A stretch of DNA of 64,000 nucleotides from Aldrovandia affinis (Eukaryota; Chordata; Actinopteri; Notacanthiformes; Halosauridae), in assembly GCA_029706075.1 (NCBI GenBank), contig JAINUG010000054.1:4997074-5061073 (forward strand). Direction: 5' to 3'. This document shows positions 33,111 through 46,066 of this stretch, in pieces (positions within the stretch are counted from its first letter, which is position 1; every line of letters starts with the position of its first letter). The position numbers and the translations under genes are program-made. Below the pieces are notes generated by a model. That model was given only the letters and a program-made list of their open reading frames with translations, was not told where the DNA came from and ran no database searches.

Positions 33111-36100
33111 ATGGCTGAAACCGATGGACCATTGAAGGTAAGATTTCGAGAAATCGTAGCTAGAAAGTTAACTAATGTTAGCTTGTGATTAACTGAAGCC
33201 GAAAATTAGCTGGATGTTTGCGGTGGTGTGCGTTAGCTAGCCAACATTAGCGAAGTCAGTTTCTATGTACGTTAAGCAACGCAGTTCGCTCGCCCTGCTT
33301 TGTTCTGAAAGCATCTACATGCTTTTAAGGCCTTTAAACGTTCGCTAACCCATTTCAGTTCGCCAATTAGCTAAAACTTGTTGGTGTCTTCAGGTAATGT
33401 TAGGCAGCGTGAACTAGTTGGCTAATTTCGTTTCTGTATAATGTCTAACTTTCATCGTGGATGGACAAGTTGACAACTGTTGTATAACTAGTTCGCTTGC
33501 TTGCTAAATAGCGTGCTGGATCAAATTATTGTTAGCTACCTAACTCGTGCTGGTCCACACGAAATTCGTAACGTTAGCTACTGTTAGCGTTTATTAGTTG
33601 TTTAGTAAATGATAATAAAGATGGCCAATTTTCTGTGCTAGGCATTATAGCTTGCCATCTTAAAGCGACAGGCGACGATTCTCGTTTTGGAGGGAATGGT
33701 GACATGTGAACATTGCTGGTTGGATCAGTCCTAGTACGATGAATGGAGGAAATGGTGCTAGAACGGTAGCAAGAGGACAAATCACAGGGTTTCGATATCG
33801 AACCCAAAATCGATGTGTCATTTCCCCTTCCCTTTCAATCCGACGTATTAACGTAACGCACCCAAATAAAAGTTTTTGTCTGTTTATTTTTGTTTGAGTG
33901 AATTCGCTAAACACCCCCAAAAAAAATAAAAACACACAAAAAAACTCATTTGGATGCGTAACTTGGTAAATAGTCAAACATTTTTACTTGCACCGGTTTT
34001 GGGTGAAATAACGTTAGCACGTTATTTTTCAGAAATCGTTAAGGTGGGATTATATTCATGAAAATGAATTCAGAACGCAGTTGATAATTGACACCAATGA
34101 AACGAACGTTAGGTCGCAACCAGCTGCGCGCTTCTCCAGAGGAGGTGCATGCTAGTCATGCTAGTCTGGAATTGATGGAGCATTGGATTAATTGGGTTGG
34201 GCCGATAAATACGATTTAGCATTTCAAATTGGGAGGGGGTGGGCGGTTAAAACAGTTTGTTTATTTTATTGCTTTGTAATGCTGATACCACTTGTCCTTG
34301 CTTCAGGCTCTCTTTGAGAACAAGCCTCTGAACAAGACCAAGAAGGATGACAAGCGGCTGTCAGTGGAGAGGATCTACCAGAAGAAGACCCAGCTGGAGC
34401 ACATTTTGCTCCGCCCGGACACCTACATCGGCTCAGTGGAGCCCGTCACCCAGGTGAGCGCATGCCCCACGGCGTCATGGGAATAATTTGTCCTTTTGGG
34501 CATGGGTGTGATTGTGTTGTTTAAATGTTTACTTTATGTTTAAGTAAGACAGCCATCTTCCTCTTCAGTTAGCCTTATTTGGTTTTGTTCGTTTATCTTC
34601 GATTTGGCAACACTCTTTTCCCTGGTCTTGTGTCCTGTTATGTGTTTGTGTAGTTGTATATATTGTAAATATGTAAATAGACACGAAATATATATTTGAT
34701 TGCACCGTACCCTCTGCCTCAGTTCCATTTCTCCACCCTACATCTTATCATTGATTCAAATTTTCCCGTATATATAATTAAAAACATTGTTACACCCCTC
34801 CCCAAATACCCCTAGACCAACTGGGGTTGTAACAGTGATCTATGTTGTTCATGTATAAATTGACTCTTTAAACAGCTTGATGTTTAGAGCACGTTACACG
34901 CAGTGTTCAGAAAGCCTTCGAATCAGTGAATAAAAGTTTTCTAATCACAGCGCCATACTGCTGCCCATAATAAGCTCTCTAAACGGACTGTGATGATCCA
35001 TACGGTGGCTGACGCCCTGTGGAATTGACACACTCGGGGAGATATTGTTCAAAATGTACACCATGGAACCCAACATGCATTTTTATACATTTCCAGCAAA
35101 TGTGGGTGTTTGACGAGGAAATCGGGATGAACTTCAGGGAAGTGAGCTTCGTCCCTGGTCTCTATAAGATCTTTGATGAAATCCTGGGTGAGTAAATGGG
35201 CCGGTCTGGCACAATGATGATGTGAATCAGTGTATTACCACAGGTAACTGCCTAAATAAAGGAAACTTGAGTGGTCACCTTCATCCTTTGGTGAAGCATT
35301 TCGATCCTGATAGGAGGCGGCTCTTCCAGGATGACAATGCCCCCATCTACAGGGCACAAACGGTCACTGAGTTGTTCGATGCGCATGAAAACAATGTAAA
35401 ACGTATGCCATGGCCGTCTCAACCGCAAGATCTCAACCCAAATTGAACACATGGGAGATTATGGAGCAGCGCCTGAGACGGCATTACCGTCACCATCAAC
35501 AGAACACCAAATGGTGGAATTTCTTGTAGAAGAATGGGGTTTTGTCCCTCCCAATAGTGTTCCAGACACCTGTAGAATCTATGCCAAGCTGTTCTGGCAA
35601 CCTGCGATGGCACTATGTTGGTGTTTCCTATATTTTGGCAGTTACCTGTATGTTCATGTTCATGTTCTTTTGGAAGTTGCATTGGGGTGATGAATTCCGT
35701 TTCTGGAGGGCCGGTGTGTATGCAGGTTTTTGTTTCTACCAATTACCCTTGCTCAATTAGCTAATTAGTTGGATACGGCAATGCTGGTTAACTTGTGGAT
35801 TAGACCACAGTAACATGTTTCATATGGGAACACAAGAAGAGTCTTTGGCTGTCATGCATGGGCTTATCAAGAAATGTAACTAAAATGTCAGATCATGTCA
35901 ATCAGGGGTGTTAAACTCATTCCATCGAGGGCCGAGTGTGTGCAGGTTTCTGTTGTAACCAATGCATTACACCAGGTGATTTCAATTAGATTCTTAGTTG
36001 AAGAAGTGAGCTAATTAGTGAAATCACCTGGTGTAGTGCATTGGTTGCAACAAAAACCTGCATACACTCGGCCCTCAATGGAATGAGTTTGACACCTGTG

Positions 36101-36797
36101 ACGTAAATGATTGGGCTAATTAAATCATTAAGAACAGAAGTTGGCATGAAATCCAGAAACGGGTATGGCCCACCTTGCCCATCCCTGATGTAGAGTGTGA
36201 ATTTGCTATTAAAAAAAAAATAAATATCTCTTGGATGCGTAATACAAAGGAATGGTGCGTAGATCAATTTTGGGTGAACTATGGCTTTATGCTGAACTAA
36301 TCTAGCATGACGTGGAAAATGTAAAGGAAATCGCACGTTGCATTCCATTTAATTTGCGTTTGAATTTCTGTCTCTGCAGTGAACGCTGCGGACAACAAGC
36401 AGAGGGATAAGACCATGTCCTGCATCAAGATCAACATCGACCCGTGAGTGTCTGTCCTGAGGGGACACTATGGGGCAGGGGTCAATTTAAACACCCAGCA
36501 CCTAAGATGGTCTCACGAGGCAATTTGAACAAGAAAAGCACACAAGCGTTCACGAAAGGCCCTGATTATAGGAATTCATTTTTCCCCATACCTGATTCCT
36601 GCATCCATGTTTCACCTCATAGTGTGGATTTTTTAGGTGTTTGTTGCGATCAACCACACCTTTTTCCTTTGCTGTTCCATACAAACAAAAAATGTATGTG
36701 CCCAACTGATTAAGAAAAAGAAAAAGGGTGTGTGATTAATATAATATACACACGCAACTTTTTTCTTTTCTTAATCAGTTGTGCACATACATTTTGC

Positions 36798-36839
<42 letters not shown>

Positions 36840-39800
36840 CCTTTTTTTTCTTTTCTTATATACACACACATACACACATACACACACACACGTAACTAAA
36901 TAAACAACATTTGGTGTAAATAAACAACATTTGGTGTAATTTGACAAATTACTTTTTTGGCTAAACAAATCCTTGACAGTTGCACTCAAGTCTTCAAGCC
37001 CTTTGTAGAGAATTTTGTTAAAGGGTTTGTGGATAGAACAAGCCCACAGCAACAGTCTAGCATGGAGAACTTGTAACCAGGCGGTCCGAGGTTGACAACA
37101 ACAGCAACAACTTCACACACAATTGGTGAGGCATCCGATAGCGTAGTGGTCTAACGCACCCGTATTGGCTGGTCCTCTACGAGTATGAGCTGCCTGTCAC
37201 GGTTGCGGTTCGAAACCCGACTACCAGACCAGCGCTGTTGGGGAGCCCCGAGCGGGGGCGGCATTTGGCTGTCCGCCTCAGGGGGAGGCGGGAGGGAGAG
37301 CTGGCACAGGCTCGCCGAGGAGCAGTAGCGGGACCTGGTAAAAAAAAAACGGGTTCGTGGGGGAGGGTAAATCGAAGAAGAAATGGAGGGTATAATTGGC
37401 TACCAAATTGGCCAACGGGGGGGAAATCAGAAAGAGAGAAGGGGGAAAAAAGACAATTGGAGACTGCTACGAGCGAGTGGTGACTGCCTGCTCTTCTGTG
37501 GACAGGGAGAACAACATCATCAGCGTGTGGAACAACGGGAAGGGGATCCCTGTGGTGGAGCACAAGGTGGAGAAGGTGTTCGTTCCGGCCCTCATTTTCG
37601 GCCAGCTGCTGACGTCGAGCAACTACGACGACGACCAGAAGAAGGTCGTCGGTGAGAGCGCACAAACCGTCCTTTGCACACCGCGTTCGCACACAGCGAA
37701 ATCAGCAGCGTGGGAAATCTGATTGGAGGGCAGCCGGAGCGGTTCTGTCGACGTGCCGTTAAAATGCACATGTACATCTAATTCATGAAAATGTTCTCTT
37801 AGATTTTTTTATTTTTATGGTTAACCGTCTCGTTCACTGCAGAGACCGAAATTCGAACACAAATGAAATGGAACTAAGCGTTTGATTTCATTACATTACA
37901 TTACAGGCATTTGGCAGACGCTCTTATCCAGAGTGACGTACAATCAGATTTCCCCACTGGGGCCACATAGACTGAAAAATGTATGCATTCACTACTGTAA
38001 GTCGCTTTGGATAAAAGCGTCTGCTAAATGGCATATATGATATTATTATTATATTACAACAAAGTGTTAACCGTAGTCAAGAACAGTTTAGCTGAAAGCC
38101 ACCCTAGAGGGAAGTACAATTCCAGGTGCTAGGAGCAACCACATAGTTAAAGATTTCCTTTACATTTTCCACAACACGCCGCACCCCTCTTTCCTGCACC
38201 AGGTTTGTCGCCACGTGTTAAATCTCCATATACATTTCTGCTTCCCCTTTACTAGCACGTGGCATGGGCATAATTCCCGAGAAGACCACCGTGGAGGTTC
38301 AGCTCCTGATCTTTGATCCTAATTGTATAAATTTGTCCTGCAGAACCTCAAACCTACCCTTACCTAAGTCATTGGCTCCAACATGGACCATGTCCACCGT
38401 ATCCACCCCCACTCTGGCCAGGAGATTGTCCGCGTGTTCCAAGAGGTCTCCGACCTGGGCACCAATGGGCCATTCGAGACTCCTTTTCCCGCGAACAGAC
38501 TATACTGACTACACCTCTAATAACTGAGTCTCAGCACTGATAACACTGCTGCGGTGGGATTCTCCCCTCAAATCCGATTGGGTTTGAGCCTTTCCTATGT
38601 GCCTGTGTCAGTCAGTAACGCACGCATGCTGTGCAGAATTCCTGAATGACGTGGAAACCGAGCGCTGTCTGTTTCGTTTTATTCGTCCGCCAGGTGGGCG
38701 CAACGGGTACGGCGCCAAGCTCTGCAATATCTTCAGCACCAAGTTCACCGTGGAAACGGCCTGTCTGGAGTCCAAGAAGTCCTTCAAGCAGGTAGGAAGG
38801 GGCAGTTCTGCGCTCCGTGGGCCGCGATCGCGGTATGTATTATAATCGATCCCGCTCGGTTGTTAGCCTACGCAGCCAAAGCAACTGTGCATCGCCGCAC
38901 TCCACAGGAAAGCCGACTCTCGCGTCGAGTGAAAACGTCCTGAAATGCTGCGTTGTCGCTGCGCCTGTGCTGGGCGTGGCGTGAGCTCACCACCTCTTGT
39001 CCCCTCGCAGACCTGGTACAACAACATGGGGCGGGCGGGCGAGTCCAAGATCAACCCTTTCGCCGGGGAGGAGTACACCTGCATCACCTTCCAGCCCGAC
39101 CTGTCCAAGTTCAAGATGCAGACCCTGGACAAGGACACGGTGGCCATCATGACCCGCCGGGCCTACGACATCGCCGGCTCCTCCAAGGGGGTCCGGGTGT
39201 TCCTCAACGGCAAGAGGCTGCCCGTGAGTACGGCGCCGCCCCGGCCCCGTCCACAGCAGTCTGGACCTAGAGGTGGTTCCGTGCGGCTCAGTAGGTAGAG
39301 CACGGCGCTGACGACGATTAGGTTGTGGGTTCGGTTCCCATTGGGACCGCATATACTGAAAAATGTATGCATTCGGTACTGCGAGTCGCTTTGGATAGAA
39401 GCGTCTGCTAAATGGCATGTACTACATATATTGCTTATGTTATTATATTAGATCTGTAACAGGGCCGCTGGCATCAGTCTGTTGACTGATCTCTTCAGTC
39501 TGCAACATATTTGGAAAAGGTTAGATCTATGGAAATGGTAAAATTCAACTGCTTTAGTCTGCTCACCATGCAAGTAAATAATTCAGCATTTTCAAGATTT
39601 GTTTCAGTTAAAACTGTGTTTAGTATTTTCTCTGAGGTTTAGACTGGGTTGCTTTGCTAAATTGCTCCGGTATATTTAACCTCTTTAAATTGCACCGTAA
39701 AAGCACACCTGCGATGCATTTTATTGAATTGAAAATGGTGTTTCCATGGCAACAAACCTAAACGTCCTTACATTAAAGGTAAATGAAAGATCGATTTATG

Positions 39801-42800
39801 TAGTCAAAGGTATATCGTGTAAAAAAAGAAAGTGGCGATTTGATTGCGTTCTCAGCTTTGTGGGCCTCTGCATTCACACAAGTTGATGGAGCCTCTCGTT
39901 GGCACGAGGTGGATCTATTATTGTTCTTGCTCTCCCCCGGACGTGCAGGTGGTGGGCTTCCGCAAGTACGTCGACCTCTACCTGAAGGACAGGGTGGACG
40001 AGACGGGCACCCCGCTGACCGTGGTCCACGAGGAGGTCAACGGCCGCTGGGAGGTCTGCCTGACCATGAGTGAGCGGGGCTTCCAGCAAGTCAGCTTCGT
40101 CAACAGCATCGCCACCACCAAGGTGCCCGCCCCAGACCCGCGACGCTCAGCGCAATGAACGACAAGGCCGCGATCCCGCGAGGGAACCGCGATCCCGCGT
40201 GTCGAATCCTTCTGTCTTACTGGACCTGGCCCCTTCTCTGTCAGGGAAGAATATAGCGTTACGTTCTGGCTGCATTGTCTTTGTGGAACTGGATCCTCTG
40301 TACCGGGCAAGAGCGCATTATGTTTTGTGTGCGTGCGCGAGATCGTTTTGTCTTACTGGAGCCAGTTCCTCTGCGCATCAGGGAAGAGTGCATTACGTAG
40401 TGTCAGGGTGTCAGAGGCTTAAATGCACTTTAAATACGCGTGCACAAGATGGCTGCCGGGCGGGTATCCTGCGGTCCTTGGGAGCGTCCTTTGCGCACGT
40501 CCTCGGGGTATTAGCGTTGGGCGTACGCGAGGTGCAATACCGACATAAATCGTGGGGGCGGGCCAGAAAGCGGAGGGTGACGGCAAGCCGCTCTGCTTCA
40601 GCCACTGGCTCACTCTGCGTGCTTTGATGTGTAATGAGCGGGGCCACCCGACGGACGTACGGAAATGCTGATGGTGCTTTTCATCGTCCGTTTCTCTCAT
40701 CGGTAGAATGAGTGAAACGTGCTCTCTCTTGTTATGCTGGGATACATTTAATAGGGCCCGATGCAATACGTTAGATTTTTCCACAAATTCCGTGTTATTT
40801 TTTTTATACAGTTTTGCCCATTTTTATCATCAAAAAGTGTCTCGTCAAATGAATTCATAAAAATGAGAACATAACAATTTATCGTTATTTTTCATCAAAT
40901 AAAGTGCTTCTATTTTCATTTGTTCTAGATTATATTACTCATTATGAATGAGCAATATCAATGCAATTAGCAAATTAAATTATGAACATAGCAGCCATTT
41001 TTTTATCCACTGACACTGTACAGGCACAAAGCCCCGCTCCCCACATATACCACCCCAAAGCGGGGAAATATCTTTTTCTATTTGACATTTTATTTGACAA
41101 ATAAACCAAATCAGATTCCTGATATTTCCACTAATGCAAGCAGCCTTTTGAACTAATTCTATGGTCTAACAGTTTGTTTATAGTATAGTTCTATATAGTT
41201 TATGTAGTATAGTCCTAATTCTATGGTCTAGTATAGTTTGTTGTTTAGTTTATTTGACATTTCACCCAAAAAAAAACAAACTCAAAAACATACATGTGTA
41301 CATCCCGATGTACATGTTGGTGCCGCTGTTTCTGCTGTCTTCTCAAGATGTGCGTGTGATTAAGTGAAGTGTATTATTCCGTTTTTCTCCCAATTTGGTA
41401 GCCAATTACACCCGCTATTTTCAGTTCAATCCCTCCCTCATAGTTCGCTGCCGTAGCCCTGTGACCGGTGGCGACGAAGGCAAAGTATCGTCTCCTCCGG
41501 GATGGCACTCGCCAAGCCGACGACCGTAACTCCGGAACCCCAGAGCCACTCCTGTGCGCAGCGAACATCTTGTCGGCTTCCCTCCATACAGCCAATTGGC
41601 ACTCCCAGCCAGAGCCGACTCTGGCGCGGCCGGGGAATCGAACCCCGGTCACCGTGGCCAGCGTCGGATGTTGAAACCACTAGACCACGCGGGAGGCCCC
41701 AAGTGAAGTGCATTTAAGCCCTTTGTGAAAGTGGTCCCTCTGTTTCTCAGGGCGGGCGGCACATCGATCACGTGACGGACCAGATTGTGGGGAAGCTCAT
41801 CGACGTGGTCAAGAAGAAGAACAAGGCCGGTGTGACCGTCAAGCCCTTTCAGGTGCGTCCCGCCGCGGGGCCGAGCCACGGAGACGTTACAGACCCCCCC
41901 CCGCCGGCAGCACTAACCCCCACCCTGTCCCTGTCCGTTCCCAGGTGAAGAACCACCTGTGGGTGTTTGTGAACTGCCTGATCGAGAACCCCACGTTCGA
42001 CTCCCAGACCAAGGAGAACATGACCCTGCAGCAGAAGAGCTTCGGCTCCACCTGCCAGCTCAGCGACAAGTTCGTCAAGAGCGTGAGTGGCCACGATTGG
42101 GGTCCTCTCCTTTTCCTTCTCCCCTCCTCCCTTTCCTCCTCCTCTTCCTGTTCCTCCTCCTCCCCCTCTGCCTCCTCCTGTCACTCGCCTTCCTCCGCCT
42201 CCTCTCGCTCCTCCCTTTCCTCCTCCTCTTGCTCCCCCTCCCCCTCCATTTCCTCCTCCCCCTCCTCCTTCACCTCACCCTCTTCCCCCCCTCCCCTCTC
42301 CCCCTCCATTTCCTCCTCCCTCCCCCCCCCTCCATTTCCTCCTCCCCCTCCTCCTTCACCTCACCCTCTCTCTCCCCCTCCATTTCCTCATCCTCCTCCT
42401 CCTTCACCTCACCCTCTCTCCCCTCCCCTCTCCCCAGGCCACCAACTGCGGTGTGGTGGAGAGCATCATGAACTGGGTGACGTTCAAGGCCCAGACGCAG
42501 CTCAACAAGAAGTGCTCCTCCGTCAAGCACACCAAGATCAAAGGCGTCCCCAAACTGGACGACGCTAACGATGCGGGTGAGCACCCCCCGGCCAGGCCAG
42601 GCCACGTTAATGCGTGCAATTATGCCCATGCAAAAATACGTGCAACTGAGTCAGTTGAAAGGACCTTTGGTACGGTTTCCACTCCCGCTTTCAGTTTCTC
42701 TGTGTGAAGACTCGAGTGCGGAATGGACTGCGTGTGTATTGCCCTCGGCTTTTTGTGTGTGCGATGTCTAGCGCTCACAGGGCGTAACCGTGCACGGTGG

Positions 42801-45800
42801 TTAAAGGTTCTCCTTCGAGGCTTTCGCAAGCCTTTGACCACGGTTTCAGTTCTGTAAATTCTGCTCGTTGGCATTCTCACGAAACACTCACTCTCACGGT
42901 CTCTCTCTCCCTCCCTCCCTCCCTCCCTCCCTCCCTCCACAGGGGGTAAAAACTCCTCCTGCTGCACCCTGATCCTCACAGAGGGCGACTCGGCCAAGAC
43001 GCTGGCCGTGTCCGGGCTGGGCGTGGTGGGCCGCGACCGCTACGGGGTCTTCCCCCTGCGCGGTAAAATGCTCAACGTGCGGGAGGCCTCCCACAAGCAG
43101 GTCTGTCTCCTCCCATGCACCGCGCGCGCACTCGCTCGGTCGCTCTCACTCGCTCTCACTTTCCCACTCAGGGACCCTTGGCCTCAATTGACATTTCTCC
43201 CAGCGTTCCTTTCCTTCTTTTCAAACCGATTGGCAAGTGAATTTTGGTCATTCTTGAATTGGCCTTGAAACACTTTAATTTACTTGCAAATCCAACTTTT
43301 TATTAATATATTTTTTTTGTTTTGTTTGTTTTTGTTTCTGATATGTCCCCGTTTTTCTCCCCAATTTGGAAGCCAATTATACGCTCTATTTATTTCGATT
43401 AACCCTCCCCCATGAACTCGCTGCCCATCTCTACGGGGGCAAGCTAATCTCCTGAGTCGGGTGATGATCCGCCTCCTTCCAGACGGAACTCACCGACCCC
43501 CTTCCTGGAGACACCCTTACGTGCTTCACGGCGAGTTCGTGCCGACCACCCTCCCCCCTCCCTCAGGAGCGGACAGCCAAATGCCGCCCCCGATCGGGGC
43601 TAACGGCCAGGGCCGGTCTGGCAGAGACTGGTTTCCAACCGCGTCCCAGATAGGCAGCCTGCACCCGTCCAAGAGCAGCCAAATGCTTTAGACCGCCACA
43701 CTGTCCGCCAGCCCCGTCCACCTTTTGATTGCTGATTGAAATGTTGCTTGAATCCAGGCCCACGAGAGTAAGACCGTAGTCATTTTTAAATGTATTCACG
43801 CTCATAGATTTCAAAGAATCCCAATTTGTATCCTCATTACACATTGTAAGTCAACCGAGTGCAAAGACCTCCAGTTCGGAACATACACATGCGTACACAG
43901 ATGAGTCAATTAAATCGAACAACGTACCAACAGAAGGTAGTGTCTGCCTGAAACTAGCTCCATTTGTTTCCCCCTATATGAGAACGAGTGTTCTTGTTAC
44001 ATTATGATGAAGTGCCAAACCGATGCTGGCTCAGGCCTGACTGAGGCAGCGCGCTCGCAGAAGCGCACCCGATGCACGTGCGTGCGTGTCCTCTGGACTG
44101 TTGAGTAAACGTGACCTCCGACCCCCCCTCAGATCATGGAGAACGCCGAGATCAACAGCATCATCAAGATCCTGGGGCTGCAGTACAAGAAGAACTACAC
44201 CGACCCCGAATCCCTCAAGTCCCTGCGCTACGGCAAGCTCATGATCATGACCGATCAGGTGCGCGCCTCCCTCCGTAACCGCGCTCGCCCTGGTCGAAGC
44301 AGAGCGCAGCTTGCACGACTGTCGGAGAATGGGGGTTCTGTTTTGTCCGCCTCATAGCCTAGAGGCTTTGTCTGATGTCTCTTTTAGTGCCATGGCTTAG
44401 TCACATTCAGATAAGTACTTGGAACTGTGGCTAAATATGAATGTGTGCTAATATAGTAGTATTTTGTTAAATGGCATAGTAAGGGGGATATTGTTAGTTG
44501 GAACATTTCCCTCCCCCTTTTGCTATTATTAATGCCTAAGCCTGTATTGTATTAGGCTTAGGCATTCTTTTCTGCATTGATTGCTTTATTGCTACCTTTG
44601 AATTGTGGCTCCAGATTTACCTACAGGGTCCTAGTTTAACTATGTGGTTCCTCCTAGCACCTAGGAACTGTACTTCCCACTAGGGTGGCTTTCAGCTAAA
44701 CTGTTCTTGACTACGGTTAACACTTTGTTGTGCTTCGCTCTGGATAAGAGCGTCTGCCAAATGCCTGTAATGTAATGTAATGTAATGCATGTTGTCCGGG
44801 CTGCTAATGTTTGCTATGTCTCCCCCTGGTGGACAGGATCAGGATGGCTCCCACATCAAGGGTCTCCTCATCAACTTCATCCACCACAACTGGCCCTCGC
44901 TTCTGCGGCACAAATTCCTGGAGGAGTTCATCACGCCCATCATCAAAGTACGCGTGCGCGCGTTTACGCGACGGACACGAGTATTCCTGTGCCACGTTTT
45001 TGCGGGCCATTTGGGTGTAGCCGTTTTGGGGTGCTGAGAAGGGGCGATTCGATCGCAGGTTTCCACGTGTACGTGGATCAGGAAATGCAGATTGCTCGTT
45101 CAGTTCCAGTTGGAGAAATCCCTGGCCCTGACTCGCAACAAAGATGACTGTGACTGAAATTCCCCTATCCCCCCATCTCCTCAGGCCTCCAACAAGAAGC
45201 AGGAGCTGTCCTTCTACAGCATCCCCGAGTACAACGAGTGGAAAGACAACCAGCCCAGCATTAAATCCTGGAGAATAAAGTACTACAAAGGTTTGTCTCA
45301 AACCCCTGTGTGGTAGTGCAGGCAGCCAAGTAAGCAGCCCCCGCTTTTCGATTCACAATTCTCACGCGTGGGGACCTTATGGGAATTCCAGGCTCTGCAG
45401 GACACAATCCCTATTGATTTTATTCTGTTACGGTTCGATTGAAAAAAAAAAAAAAAAAATCCTCACCGTGTTCTCGTCTTTATGAATGTGTAATTGCGTA
45501 ACGTCGCGCAGTGAGGTGCCATTGATTGAGAGGTTAAGGTTAATGACTACGACTTGAATCCTGCCGAGCCTGCGCGCACGTTTAAACGCGCTTTGCTTGA
45601 AGTGTACCTGCGGTCGTGAGACCTCTGCAGTGCACGAGCGGTGTGTGTGTCACCGGCATTGTGCGCGGAGAGGCTTCTGACGGTGTCATAAGCTGTTCTG
45701 AGCTCAACGTCGACATGAGCCGTTCCTTGCCAATGGGTCCACCTTTTATGAAGATACACTTCGAGTAAAGTGCTGGAATTATTTACTGATGTGCCCAGCT

Positions 45801-46007
45801 CGCTTTGAGCACCTTCTGTATTTTGGACAATGTCTCGTCACATTGGTACGCTTGTGGTGTTTGTCTTAGAACGGTGTGCACGAGGCTTCTTGTAGCTTGC
45901 TCTCCGATGAAGAGCGGCGTATCGCATGACGCAGTCTTGGGCTTTTGGCACGAATGAAAGAGTTTGCATTGGAATCGTTGGCATTCCGTTGACTGAAAAT
46001 AGTCCAG

Positions 46008-46066
<59 letters not shown>

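Noticed and set aside
38264..38527. Plus-strand frame [13 protein letters not shown]... as a gene
   Set aside because: It is the antisense of the SGNH-like relic on the minus strand.
41945..42707. Long Pro/Ser-rich frames across intron 10
   Set aside because: They run through the polypyrimidine intron. Only 41945-42082 and 42438-42576 are coding.
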